This document shows, one piece after another, positions 6,463 to 13,821 of a stretch of DNA of 13,821 nt. A program made the translations under genes and the position numbers. Position 1 is the first letter of the stretch. Each line of letters opens with the position of its first letter. Where the stretch lies: the NCBI GenBank assembly GCA_964593555.1, contig CAZQIC010000123.1:1-13821 (forward strand). Direction: 5' to 3'. This DNA comes from CAZQIC01 sp964593555 (GTDB lineage Bacteria > Bacteroidota > Bacteroidia > JAFLBG01). Below the pieces are notes generated by a model. That model saw only the letters and a list, made by a program, of their open reading frames with translations, was not told the DNA's origin and ran no database searches.

Positions 6463-7385
6463 AAATGTTTGTCTTTAATTATATAGTGTGGACGATTACG
6501 GGTTTCATCAAGTATTCGCCAGATATACTCTCCTATTATTCCCAGCATTAACATTATTAAACCTCCAATTACCAGGATCAATACCATGATTGGGGCCCAA
6601 CCGGTAAAGGGAACTCTATTAACCAGGTAAGCATATATGATTACAATTGCATAAATAAATCCAAGCAAAGCGGTTATCATACCAATACCTGTCATTAACC
6701 TAATTGGTAAATATGTTGCATTTAAAAAAGCATTGATAGAATATGCAAGCATTTTACGCACACTGTTTTGTGATTTACCAATAGTACGTTTTAAGCGTGT
6801 ATATGGTACATAACGCACGTCAAAGCCTAACCATAATATATTTCCTTGATAAAAGCGGCCCCGCTCTGTAAATTCATTTAAAGCATCCAACGGTTTTCTA
6901 TCTAATAAAGTAACATCAAAACCGCCTTTCGGCATTTGAGGAAATGCATAACGCATTAAACGGTAAAACACAACAGATTTTAATTTTGCGGTCGCAGAAT
7001 CTTCTCTATTTTCTCTCATTCCAATGACAACCTCGCCTCCCCTTTTCCATTCGTTGATCATATTTATATAATGCCCAGTTGGCTCCTGCATATCAGCCGA
7101 AATATTCATTGCGGCATCTCCTTTCGCATACTTCCAACCAGCCAGTATAGCCCCCATTTGACCAAAATTTCTGGAAAATGAAATTACTTTTACATTGTCA
7201 TCAATTGCTTTTATCTCCAAGATCTCGGCATAGGACTTATCATCTGAACCATCATTCACAAAAATTATCTCATACTCTAACTCTCCTTTAAAATTATTTA
7301 TAAACTCACTAACCAAAGATTTATGAAGAGGTTTTAATGAACCTTCATTCCGATAAACCGGCACGACAAAAGTTATACATTTCAT
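6459..7385 (-). CDS. Family 2 glycosyltransferase, polyprenyl-phosphate sugar synthase type
   Basis: A membrane-anchored GT-A enzyme of the DPM1/GtrB/ArnC group, which transfers a sugar from a nucleotide donor to undecaprenyl phosphate on the cytoplasmic face. The N-terminal domain shows VVPVYRNE (residues 7-14), FVNDGSDD with Asp45, FSRNFGQ (70-76) and SADMQEP with metal-binding Asp98, where the common form is DADLQDP. Two C-terminal membrane spans at about 228-253 and 262-287 end in GIIGEYIWRILDE, a hallmark of the group. The length of 308 residues is normal. It is the last gene of the eight-gene minus-strand run, and its ATG overlaps the stop of the preceding gene by 4 nt. The product could feed the GT-C-like protein encoded convergently. 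The sugar is unknown. Confidence 0.92.
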   Translation of the reverse strand: MKCITFVVPVYRNEGSLKPLHKSLVSEFINNFKGELEYEIIFVNDGSDDKSYAEILEIKAIDDNVKVISFSRNFGQMGAILAGWKYAKGDAAMNISADMQEPTGHYINMINEWKRGGEVVIGMRENREDSATAKLKSVVFYRLMRYAFPQMPKGGFDVTLLDRKPLDALNEFTERGRFYQGNILWLGFDVRYVPYTRLKRTIGKSQNSVRKMLAYSINAFLNATYLPIRLMTGIGMITALLGFIYAIVIIYAYLVNRVPFTGWAPIMVLILVIGGLIMLMLGIIGEYIWRILDETRNRPHYIIKDKHF

Positions 7386-8365
7386 AGTCGGGTGTGTTGA
7401 GAAAGTATATTCTTAATTTTTTTAACTACAATTTCACAGTCGTTTCGTCCATATCTATGATCAACAGGCAAGGGCAACATTCTTTTCGACAAATCACGTT
7501 CATAATTATAACCTTCACTATTCCTTTTAACAGCATCATTCCAAAACATGGGAATAAAAATTCCCGATTCATAAAATAAAGATCTATTAATTTCTCTTTC
7601 CGGCAAAAAAGGAAAAGAATGAGGTACATCATCTTTTCCCAACACTACCTTAAATACATTCACCGAATCTAGCCTTTCCTGAAAATAATTAAAATTCTCC
7701 CTTCTTATTTTTGCTACCTTCTTATAATCCAAGGAATTTAGTATTTCTTCAGAGAATACAGACATTTTTTTAAGCTCACAATTGATTCTGTCTTCATTTT
7801 TCTGAAAACTTATAAACGCATTAGCCTGATCACCCTGCAAACGTAAAAGTAAATGCTCAGCAGAAACGTTTTTGTTTTTTTCAAATACAGAATCACTTAT
7901 TGGAGATGGGGAATATAAATAAGCGCCATCAGGTACACCAAAAAATTTCCTTGCAGAATTAAAACTGAAACAATCTTTATATCCTGTTTCATAAAAGGCC
8001 TGAGTATTATCGAGGATAAGCTTGTTTCCGTATCTGGCATACAATGTATCTACATTTTTTCCACAGCATCCATAATAGTCAACATAAATAAAATATTCAT
8101 TTTCCTTTAAATCAATTGCTGCAACCGGCATTAACTTTTCATCTATCGCATAAAATTCGTAAGAAACATTATTCAACGTAACCGGCTCAATAAGAGAATC
8201 GCAACAATAAAAAGGCAAATAAAGTTTGGAAGGAGAAAGTTGCTGAAGAATATAATTTAGACAGGCTCTTCCACTTTGAAATGGGAATGCATCAGCATGA
8301 AATCCAATACCCATCGAAGATATCTCAGTAATTTCCAGTTCAAAAAAACCACCGATATATTTCAT
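7382..8365 (-). CDS. Divergent DegT-like PLP aminotransferase-fold protein
   Basis: A 327-residue protein related to fold-type I PLP enzymes of the DegT/DnrJ/EryC1/StrS group, but shorter and divergent. Visible marks are the opening IGGFFELE, SGRACLNYIL (31-40, the phosphate-binding N-terminal segment), LILDNTQAF with Asp119 as the likely PLP-ring aspartate, and SARKFFGVPDGAYLY with Lys140 as the likely Schiff-base lysine. From memory, proteins with the 'RKFFGVPDGAYLY' motif are common in O-antigen and capsule clusters and lack an assigned reaction. It is probably a sugar-modifying enzyme, but the substrate is unknown. It follows the LRR gene after a 37-nt gap that holds a 7-bp hairpin (8367-8373 with 8383-8389) ending one base before the ATG codon. 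It overlaps the GT2 start by 4 nt. Confidence 0.75.
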   Translation of the reverse strand: MKYIGGFFELEITEISSMGIGFHADAFPFQSGRACLNYILQQLSPSKLYLPFYCCDSLIEPVTLNNVSYEFYAIDEKLMPVAAIDLKENEYFIYVDYYGCCGKNVDTLYARYGNKLILDNTQAFYETGYKDCFSFNSARKFFGVPDGAYLYSPSPISDSVFEKNKNVSAEHLLLRLQGDQANAFISFQKNEDRINCELKKMSVFSEEILNSLDYKKVAKIRRENFNYFQERLDSVNVFKVVLGKDDVPHSFPFLPEREINRSLFYESGIFIPMFWNDAVKRNSEGYNYERDLSKRMLPLPVDHRYGRNDCEIVVKKIKNILSQHTRL

Positions 8366-8402
8366 GAGTTATTTTTATTCGCAATAACTATATGACAAAC
8401 GA

Positions 8403-9374
8403 TCATTTTCTTTCCACAACAAATTCCCTCACTTGCTCCAACTTCGGAAAAGATGTTTCTTTATTATAAAAATACGCTAACCAGTGTAAATTTTTCAACG
8501 CTGAAACCTGCTGTGGGAATTCCTGGAAATCGTTCCAGGACAAATTAAGTTTTTGCAATTTACTCAGTTGCGCAAACGAAACCGGCAATTCCGAAAGATG
8601 ATTTTGATATAAAGTAATTTGTTCTAAATTTCCGAGCTTACCAATATTTTCAGGAAGTCTTTTTAATTTGTTTTTATGAAGTCTTGTCGCAATAAGATTT
8701 TTTAAATTGCAAAAAGAATCCGGAAGATACTCAACATCATTTGCAACAAATGTAAAATACTTTAGCTCTGATAACTTACCAATGCTATCTGATAAAGAAG
8801 TTACTTTAGATACACCCCAACTCAGTGTGTTTAGTGATTTATAGTCGAAAACAAATTCAGGAATTTGAGGTATTTGGTTAAAATAAAAATTAAGTTCCTC
8901 CAGCTCGGTAAATGATGAATATTCAGGATGGAAAGCTTTAATCAAATTCTTATGAACCAGCAGATTTTTTAAGTTCTTAAATTTGGCCAAAAAAACAGGC
9001 AACTCTTTAAGTTGGTTTACACCCACATTTAAATACGTAAGATCTTCTATTTTCCCTACCCATTCCGGCACAATTCCAAGATCATTCGATGCTATATCTA
9101 AAAAATTTAACTTTGTTAAGTTTCCGAAATTATCTGGAATAGACTTTAACTTATTCCGTCTCAAGTTTAAATAACGTAAGTTGGTTAACTGAGATATCAA
9201 TTGAAGAATTTCTTCTTTTTCTTTTACCGAATGGTGACGTACAAGGCCTTGAAAAAGATAATCAGGAGACGTAAGATTCAATTCCGTACACTGCCCGGTT
9301 TCTACTTCAATTTTATAATTGAAAGGTTTCCCGACTAATTTTTTCAGCTTAATAAGAATATCTATATCATTCAT
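8403..9374 (-). CDS. Cytoplasmic leucine-rich-repeat protein
   Basis: A 323-residue protein made largely of eleven consecutive 23-residue leucine-rich repeats starting at residue 63. The unit is LxxLxxLxLxxNxLxxLPxxxxx, as in LTNLRYLNLRRNKLKSIP and LGNLEQITLYQNHLSELP. Spacing is strictly 23 residues up to about residue 311. The N-terminal 62 residues are a separate cap (MNDIDILIKLKKLVGKPFNY...). There is no signal peptide, membrane span or lipobox, so it should stay in the cytoplasm. LRRs are protein-binding scaffolds, so it presumably binds another protein. It starts 2 nt after the flavodoxin-like gene and is followed after 37 nt by the DegT-like gene, so co-expression is very likely. Its role in a glycan operon is unknown. 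Confidence 0.9.
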   Translation of the reverse strand: MNDIDILIKLKKLVGKPFNYKIEVETGQCTELNLTSPDYLFQGLVRHHSVKEKEEILQLISQLTNLRYLNLRRNKLKSIPDNFGNLTKLNFLDIASNDLGIVPEWVGKIEDLTYLNVGVNQLKELPVFLAKFKNLKNLLVHKNLIKAFHPEYSSFTELEELNFYFNQIPQIPEFVFDYKSLNTLSWGVSKVTSLSDSIGKLSELKYFTFVANDVEYLPDSFCNLKNLIATRLHKNKLKRLPENIGKLGNLEQITLYQNHLSELPVSFAQLSKLQKLNLSWNDFQEFPQQVSALKNLHWLAYFYNKETSFPKLEQVREFVVERK

Positions 9375-9376
9375 AG

Positions 9377-9820
9377 TTATGAAAGGGCTTTCTCAAGTTT
9401 ATTTATCCAATTGTCAACCGCTACCAAATCAAGTTTGGGAAGAGAATCTATTGAAGTCATTTCCAATAATTGTTTTGCCCCTAACCCTGAGATATAGTCA
9501 CCAATAATCTTACCCGATCCAAATGTATAATCATCATAGCCATAATAATTGCCTATTTCACAAATTATATATAATTGAGATGAGAGATCGGATTTAATAG
9601 AAGTAAGAAAATTCTCCATATTATCTTGCAACTCCTGATCTCCATAAGTTGCAGTAATAATTAGTATCGTTTTAAAATTGTTTATCTCCGTTACATCAAT
9701 AGTATCCGAAGAAATATTTCTTATTTCAATTTTAGAAGATAATTTCTCCTGCATTCTTTTAACTATCTGCATTGAAGAGCCATTTGGATTCGGAGCAGCA
9801 AAATAAACTAAAGCTTTCAT
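9377..9820 (-). CDS. Flavodoxin-like protein
   Basis: A 147-residue single-domain protein with the flavodoxin alpha/beta pattern. It begins KALVYFAAPNPNGSSMQI, where the NGSS turn occupies the FMN-phosphate loop; the classical (S/T)xTGNT is absent, and the loop is nearer the 'SPxxNGxT' form of FMN reductases and multimeric flavodoxins. LIITATYGDQELQDNMENF (residues about 53-71) matches the TxTYGxGxxPxxxxxF region that covers the isoalloxazine ring. IGNYYGYDDYTFGSG (about 89-103) matches the GxGDxxY loop. It is therefore probably an FMN-binding electron carrier, although it could be a non-binding relative. Its ATG overlaps the methyltransferase stop by 4 nt and the LRR gene follows after 2 nt. 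No obvious redox partner lies in the window. Confidence 0.75.
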   Translation of the reverse strand: MKALVYFAAPNPNGSSMQIVKRMQEKLSSKIEIRNISSDTIDVTEINNFKTILIITATYGDQELQDNMENFLTSIKSDLSSQLYIICEIGNYYGYDDYTFGSGKIIGDYISGLGAKQLLEMTSIDSLPKLDLVAVDNWINKLEKALS

Positions 9821-10554
9821 TCTTTTTTCTTTTTACAAACAGCATAAATGGCACCCGATAAATCCGGAAATTCCATTCCAAGCTTATACAAGCCTTCCAT
9901 TTGTTCCTTTTTTAATATTTCAGTATCTATTAATTTATCCATTTGAAAATCGGCTAAGGGCTTTAAAATAATTCCTCCTTGCGAGATAATATCAAAACCA
10001 TTAGTTACAAGATCAGCGTTTAGTTTTACCCTGTCGTAAGCTCTGCAATGACCATGACTTATATCATTTGGGCTAAGGAGATAAAGATCCTTCAACATGC
10101 CCATCTGCAATGCCAGCTGTCTTGACAGTACTCGTGAATTAGGTACCGCAACGAACAAGAGACCATTTTCATTTAATAATGATTTTACCTTATTAAAAAA
10201 AAGCTGCAATTCTTCAATGTGTGTTATAATATATGTAGCGAATATATAATCGTATCGCTTTGATGTTTCAAAATTTTCAAATAATGAATGCGTATATATA
10301 GCATTTTTAATATTACGCTTTTTAGCTTCCTCTAAAAAACGTTCTGCTCCATCAACTACATCTAGTTCTTTAACACATTCAGATATCATTTTTGTCATCT
10401 GCCCATCAGAGCAGCCAAACTCAAGCGCATTCGATTCTTTATTTACTAAAAATGGCTTAAGTGTTTGAAAAGTATAGAATCTCATATAGTCATCGTACCG
10501 GGAAGCTTTCCGGTAAGTATCATAATGCTGATCCAACTTCTCGAGGGAACCCAT
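9817..10554 (-). CDS. SAM-dependent methyltransferase, paralogue 1
   Basis: A 245-residue class I methyltransferase. Motif I is ALEFGCSDG (residues 43-51), with GCSDG in place of the commoner GCGxG, and the acidic end of the second strand is LDVVDG with Asp68. A post-motif YDYIFATYIITHIEE segment (101-115) and a C-terminal half starting VAVPNSRVLSRQLALQMG follow. The C-terminal half is closely shared with the upstream gene, notably GG-I-LK-LADFQMDKLI. It was probably produced by tandem duplication. The ATG overlaps the TAA of the upstream paralogue by one base (10554), and the stop overlaps the flavodoxin-like ATG by 4 nt. The likely substrate is a sugar or nucleotide-sugar of the surface glycan, inferred from context only. 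Confidence 0.88.
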   Translation of the reverse strand: MGSLEKLDQHYDTYRKASRYDDYMRFYTFQTLKPFLVNKESNALEFGCSDGQMTKMISECVKELDVVDGAERFLEEAKKRNIKNAIYTHSLFENFETSKRYDYIFATYIITHIEELQLFFNKVKSLLNENGLLFVAVPNSRVLSRQLALQMGMLKDLYLLSPNDISHGHCRAYDRVKLNADLVTNGFDIISQGGIILKPLADFQMDKLIDTEILKKEQMEGLYKLGMEFPDLSGAIYAVCKKKKE

Positions 10555-11318
10555 TATTTATTTTTTTTACATATTGAGAACAAAGATCCGCACAAATCAG
10601 GATATTCAAATCCGAGTTTGAAAAGCCCTCGTAATTGCGGTTCCTGCAAAACTCCTGTTTGAATTAGCTTATCCATCTGGAAATCGGCGAGTATTTTTAG
10701 CATTATCCCCCCCTGTGCAATATTGTAAAAGCCCGAAGACTCAATATCACGATTTAAATTAACACGATCATATACTCTTCTGTGTCCAAACTTAAGATCA
10801 TTTTCGGTAAGCTGCTTTAGGTCATTGTATAAACCCATGTGCATAGCAAGCTGACGTGAAAGCGCCCTGGAATTAGGAACAACAATATAAAAAACACCAT
10901 CGGGCTTTAATACCCTGTTTACCATATCAAGAACCAATTTAGGTTCAAGAACATGTTCCATTATATATGAAGCAAAAACATAATCATATTTTACATCCGG
11001 TTGATATTCTTCAAATAACGAATGGAAATATTTTGTATTATTTATTTTCCTCTTTCTCGCTTCTTCTATAAAAGCAATAGAACCATCAACAACATCCAGT
11101 GTTTTAACTCTGGACGCGAGCATCTCGGTAAAATACCCATCCGAACATCCCAATTCAAGACCAACTCCTTCTTTATTTATGTAAGGATCAATGATTTCAA
11201 AAGCAAACTCCCGCATTACTTTTGTTTGAGGGTCATCATGCAAAGTATATTCGGAATAAATTTTGTTAAGGAATTCCTTTTCCTTTTCCAGTTTTTGGTT
11301 CAAGTCTGTATTTTGCAT
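10554..11318 (-). CDS. SAM-dependent methyltransferase, paralogue 2
   Basis: A 254-residue class I methyltransferase closely related to the downstream gene. Motif I is LELGCSDG (residues 54-61), followed by LDVVDG with Asp78 and YDYVFASYIMEHVLEP. The shared C-terminal block is VVPNSRALSRQLAMHMG and GGIMLKILADFQMDKLI. Relatives act on hydroxyl, amino or carbon positions of sugars or lipids, so the reaction cannot be assigned. This copy keeps the EHV after the 'SYIM' strand, a feature of many Methyltransf_11/12 proteins, where paralogue 1 has THI. That difference may mark a change of substrate or activity. It starts 48 nt after the WbqC-like gene. No strong internal promoter is visible, although TAAATTTA in that gap is one mismatch from TAnnTTTG. 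Confidence 0.88.
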   Translation of the reverse strand: MQNTDLNQKLEKEKEFLNKIYSEYTLHDDPQTKVMREFAFEIIDPYINKEGVGLELGCSDGYFTEMLASRVKTLDVVDGSIAFIEEARKRKINNTKYFHSLFEEYQPDVKYDYVFASYIMEHVLEPKLVLDMVNRVLKPDGVFYIVVPNSRALSRQLAMHMGLYNDLKQLTENDLKFGHRRVYDRVNLNRDIESSGFYNIAQGGIMLKILADFQMDKLIQTGVLQEPQLRGLFKLGFEYPDLCGSLFSICKKNK

Positions 11319-11366
11319 ATTTTTTGTACTATTAAACTACTCTAAATTTATAAATAATATCTCTAT

Positions 11367-12065
11367 TCATAACAATTCATAGCTTTCAAGCATCGGCCGT
11401 GTTTCCTCAATTGAATTGAACATCAATACATCTATTATTGACAGGTGAGGAACAAAAGGGTGATCATACTGTTTATATTCTTTTGTAACCGACTTAATAA
11501 ACTTTAAATCCAATGCAGATTTTTTAAATTCATCCGCACTATACAAGTCTTTACCTCCCATTGGATTTATATACATCGAGGCATTTTCCTTTTTGCAAAT
11601 ATCGATCACACGGGTCTGCGCCTTCAATCCGGAATTTTCATATTGTACTGATGAAGGGATAATTTCAGTTTTAACATCCAGATAATTTAAAACCGTCTGC
11701 ACACTTCTTTTTGCAAAATCGGAAACATACTGTGGCTTAGACATAACCAATTGTTCAATCAGCGGATAAATAAAATTGAAATTCTTTGCTTTTCTGTAGG
11801 AAGAATCTATAGTTTTTAAAAGTTTAATCGTCCAATCAGTTTTATAAGAAATTTCCGTTTTGTTGATCAGCTCAAACGAACTAACATTTACAACCGGTAT
11901 AGAAAACAAATACGGGGCCTTATTAATTAAAATATTATTTCTATTTATCCAGCCCTGTTTAATAAAAGCCACATCATCATAAAAAACAAATTTTTCTACG
12001 GAATTTATCAAATGAAAATAACCAATGTACGGAAACACATAAGGCTGCATTATGGCTATTTTCAC
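11367..12065 (-). CDS. WbqC-like family protein
   Basis: A 232-residue protein that opens with MKIAIMQPYVFPYIGYFHLI, the signature start of the WbqC-like family. It continues with FYDDVAFIKQGWINRNNIL and a later YINPMGGKDLY segment (about residues 168-178), both typical. The family is widespread in O-antigen and capsule clusters, usually next to a DegT-type aminotransferase, as here. Its reaction is not firmly established in my knowledge; a role in modifying or acylating an aminosugar has been assumed from context. It has no signal peptide or membrane span. It lies 41 nt after the aminotransferase gene and 48 nt before the methyltransferase pair, so it is inside the same operon. Confidence 0.9.
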   Translation of the reverse strand: MKIAIMQPYVFPYIGYFHLINSVEKFVFYDDVAFIKQGWINRNNILINKAPYLFSIPVVNVSSFELINKTEISYKTDWTIKLLKTIDSSYRKAKNFNFIYPLIEQLVMSKPQYVSDFAKRSVQTVLNYLDVKTEIIPSSVQYENSGLKAQTRVIDICKKENASMYINPMGGKDLYSADEFKKSALDLKFIKSVTKEYKQYDHPFVPHLSIIDVLMFNSIEETRPMLESYELL

Positions 12066-12106
12066 GCTTGTATTTTTAATATCAGAATTCTCTGGAAATT
12101 ATAAAT

Positions 12107-13186
12107 CTAATACCTTTGGCTCCTCAGCAGTATTCTGCATACAAAATCCATCTCTTCATTTGTCAAATCGTAATACAAAGGAAGGCACAATATCCGCATA
12201 GAAATTGAATCGGCCACTGGCGTTTTATATTGCTTAACATAAGCTAATGTTGAAAGTGTTGGATAGAAATACCGCCTCGTAAAAATTTTATTTTGTTCTA
12301 ACTCATCTTTTGCCTTTAGCAAATCTTGTTCGGTATTAAACAATATAGGATAATATGAATAGTTAAACTCCGAATGCCTGGTGATTTTAATCTTTTTCAC
12401 ATCCAGACTTTCCAACATATTATTATAATATTCACTGCATTCTTTTCTCTTTTTCAGTATATCATCTATATATTTGAGATTACACAAACCCATTGCGGCA
12501 TGGAATTCTGAATTTTTTCCATTGACCCCTATTCCATCAAATTTTTCATACCCTGCAAATCCAAAATTTCTTAACAAAGCCATCTTCTTTGTTAATTCAG
12601 GAGACTGGGTAATAACAGCTCCTCCTTCTATCGTATGGAACAACTTTGTTGCGTGAAAACTTGTAATACTTATATCACCATATGCAAACACTGATTTCTC
12701 TTTATATTTTGTTCCAAAACAGTGTGCCGCATCATATATTACTTTTAAATTGTTTTTTTTGGCGATTTGCTCAATCGCATCAATTTCACAGGGGTTCCCA
12801 TATACATGAGTTGCCAATATAGCCACTGTATTTTTTGTGATTGCCGCTTCTATTAACTGGGGGTTAACATTATATGATTTCTCATCTATGTCAACAAAAA
12901 CAGGAGAACAATTCTCCCAAACAATACTACTTGTTGTGGCAATAAAAGAAAATGGTGTTGTAATAATTTCCCCTTTTAGGTCAAGTGCTTTAATAGCAAA
13001 TTGTAACGCAATTGTCCCATTTGAAACAAATAAAAGATGATTTAGGTTAAGGTACTCTTTAAGTTTAAGTTCAAGCTCATTTACCAGTGGGCCATCATTT
13101 GTTAACCAGTTACGGTTCCATATACCATCAATGTATTTATCATATTCATGCCGTGGGGGCAAAAACGGTTTAGATATGTTAATCAT
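12107..13186 (-). CDS. DegT/DnrJ/EryC1/StrS aminotransferase
   Basis: A 359-residue PLP enzyme that transfers an amino group to a keto nucleotide-sugar (typically a dTDP- or UDP-4-keto or 3-keto deoxysugar) with glutamate as donor. Visible motifs are the substrate loop RNWLTNDGP (residues 25-33), SNGT (55-58), YDAAHCFGT with Asp152 and His155, and SFHATKLFHTIEGGA with Lys181 as the Schiff-base lysine. Full length and complete motifs point to an active enzyme. The N-terminal 'WLTNDGP' resembles enzymes of the VioA/QdtB/FdtB kind, but positional specificity cannot be settled. It is the first gene of the eight-gene run. Its upstream region (13187-13301) holds only an imperfect -7 match (TATCTTTC, 13235-13242 minus strand). 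It probably starts synthesis of the amino-deoxysugar that the WbqC-like and methyltransferase products then decorate. Confidence 0.93.
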   Translation of the reverse strand: MINISKPFLPPRHEYDKYIDGIWNRNWLTNDGPLVNELELKLKEYLNLNHLLFVSNGTIALQFAIKALDLKGEIITTPFSFIATTSSIVWENCSPVFVDIDEKSYNVNPQLIEAAITKNTVAILATHVYGNPCEIDAIEQIAKKNNLKVIYDAAHCFGTKYKEKSVFAYGDISITSFHATKLFHTIEGGAVITQSPELTKKMALLRNFGFAGYEKFDGIGVNGKNSEFHAAMGLCNLKYIDDILKKRKECSEYYNNMLESLDVKKIKITRHSEFNYSYYPILFNTEQDLLKAKDELEQNKIFTRRYFYPTLSTLAYVKQYKTPVADSISMRILCLPLYYDLTNEEMDFVCRILLRSQRY

Positions 13187-13301
13187 TAAAATTGTCTTAA
13201 ATGAATTTCTAAATTACATAAAAAACGTCAGAATGAAAGATAAAAGATTAATTTTACAAGGGATAAAACTTTATTTTTTCGGGATTTAATTACCCATCCA
13301 T

Positions 13302-13784
13302 ATGTCCAAAATCAGAATTATTTACATTTCAATTTTTACAGTCATAATCATTCTTGGGTTATTGGGCGAACGAATTCCTCTTAACAATGGACTTGGTTTC
13401 GATGGTGCTACGAGATTTGCCCCCGCAGTAAGGAATTATAAAAGCCAGATTGTAAACAGGACCATTGATTCTTATTATATACAGCGCCTTGTTCCATCCA
13501 TCGCTGTTGATGTAATATGCAAAATTCTGCAGCTGGACACATCTAATGATAAAAGCATTCTTAAAGGTTTTATTATTCTTGACATTATTTCGCTCGTGTT
13601 AAGCTTGTTCTTTTTCATCAGGCTAATGATTTTTTTTGAAATAAAACCTGCTTTGGAGCTAATAAGTTTTTTATTACTATTTTTTAATTTTTTGATCGCA
13701 AAAACAATTTTCACAAACCCTGTATTAACTGATACTTTGGCTCTATGTGAAGGTTTTGCGTTTACATATGGGAGGTTCTATTAA
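13302..13784 (+). CDS. Membrane protein with an early stop, probably truncated
   Basis: The 160-residue frame has an N-terminal span (residues about 5-22), then an outward-facing loop with NNGLGFDGATRFAP, then YYIQRLVPSIAVDVICK. Two further spans lie at about 88-110 and 118-137, followed by a conserved-looking NPVLTDTLAL. From memory, this layout is the beginning of a polytopic family of roughly 400 residues found in Bacteroidota glycan clusters, possibly GT-C-like. Here the frame ends with TAA at 13782-13784. In the same frame, the bases after the stop read LILTNVTVFFFR to the window edge, still hydrophobic, so either a nonsense mutation or a frameshift is possible. It could equally be a genuine short protein. 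It is transcribed divergently from the aminotransferase operon, with about 115 bp between them and no clear promoter for this gene. Confidence 0.6.
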   Translation: MSKIRIIYISIFTVIIILGLLGERIPLNNGLGFDGATRFAPAVRNYKSQIVNRTIDSYYIQRLVPSIAVDVICKILQLDTSNDKSILKGFIILDIISLVLSLFFFIRLMIFFEIKPALELISFLLLFFNFLIAKTIFTNPVLTDTLALCEGFAFTYGRFY

Positions 13785-13821
13785 TTGATTTTAACAAATG
13801 TAACCGTATTTTTTTTTAGAT

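Noticed and set aside
8367..8389. 7-bp hairpin AGTTATT/AATAACT before the DegT-like gene as a riboswitch or terminator.
   Set aside because: The stem is nearly all A-T pairs with a 9-nt loop and no T-run in a terminator position; too weak to call.
8403..9374. Possible DNA tandem repeat inside the LRR gene.
   Set aside because: The 69-bp periodicity is seen at protein level only; the DNA units have diverged too far for an active tandem repeat or phase-variable tract.
11022..11345. Plus-strand open frame of 107 codons.
   Set aside because: It is antisense to the second methyltransferase, which has clear SAM motifs; the plus-strand product is rich in Phe/Ile/Lys and without a recognisable domain.
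1..13821. CRISPR array, rRNA or insertion-sequence transposase.
   Set aside because: No regularly spaced direct repeats, no rRNA-like segments and no transposase frames were seen; the only recombination gene is the serine recombinase.

Overview
The window is AT-rich bacterial DNA, most likely from a member of the Bacteroidota. The reasons are several promoter elements of the TAnnTTTG (-7) type, starts without strong Shine-Dalgarno sequences, and the family mix (WbqC-like protein, DegT-type aminotransferases, a long serine recombinase preceded by small overlapping ORFs). The phylum call is inference.

Left part (1 to about 2300): the inner end of an integrated element. Two small ORFs, one with a single membrane span and one soluble, are followed by a large serine recombinase. 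The three reading frames overlap by 1 and 3 nt, so they look like one translationally coupled operon. The element abuts an intact tRNA-Leu(GAG) gene on the minus strand (2300-2379) and its intrinsic terminator (2257-2296). The recombinase frame does not stop at the junction. It runs through the terminator, antisense through the whole tRNA and through the intergenic promoters, stopping at 2514, 16 nt inside the next gene. About 84 C-terminal codons are therefore host-derived sequence. The other end of the element lies left of the window.

Right part (2499-13821): a cell-surface polysaccharide or glycoconjugate locus. On the plus strand are an NAD-dependent sugar epimerase/dehydratase (2499-3422), a large multi-spanning membrane protein that may be a GT-C type glycosyltransferase (4681-6462), and the start of another membrane protein whose frame ends early (13302-13784). 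On the minus strand is a family 4 glycosyltransferase (3403-4560) and a compact run of eight genes read from 13186 down to 6459. Those are a DegT aminotransferase, a WbqC-like protein, two paralogous SAM methyltransferases, a flavodoxin-like protein, a leucine-rich-repeat protein, a divergent DegT-like protein and a polyprenyl-phosphate-type family 2 glycosyltransferase. Spacing is 48 nt or less throughout, with four junctions overlapping or separated by only 2 nt.

Inferred logic: the aminotransferase, WbqC-like protein and methyltransferases make and decorate an amino-deoxysugar. The GT2 loads a sugar onto a polyprenyl carrier, the GT-C-like protein could use it on the outer face of the inner membrane, and the GT4 extends a chain. 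The flavodoxin-like and LRR genes have no obvious role in such a pathway and are the main puzzle of the operon.
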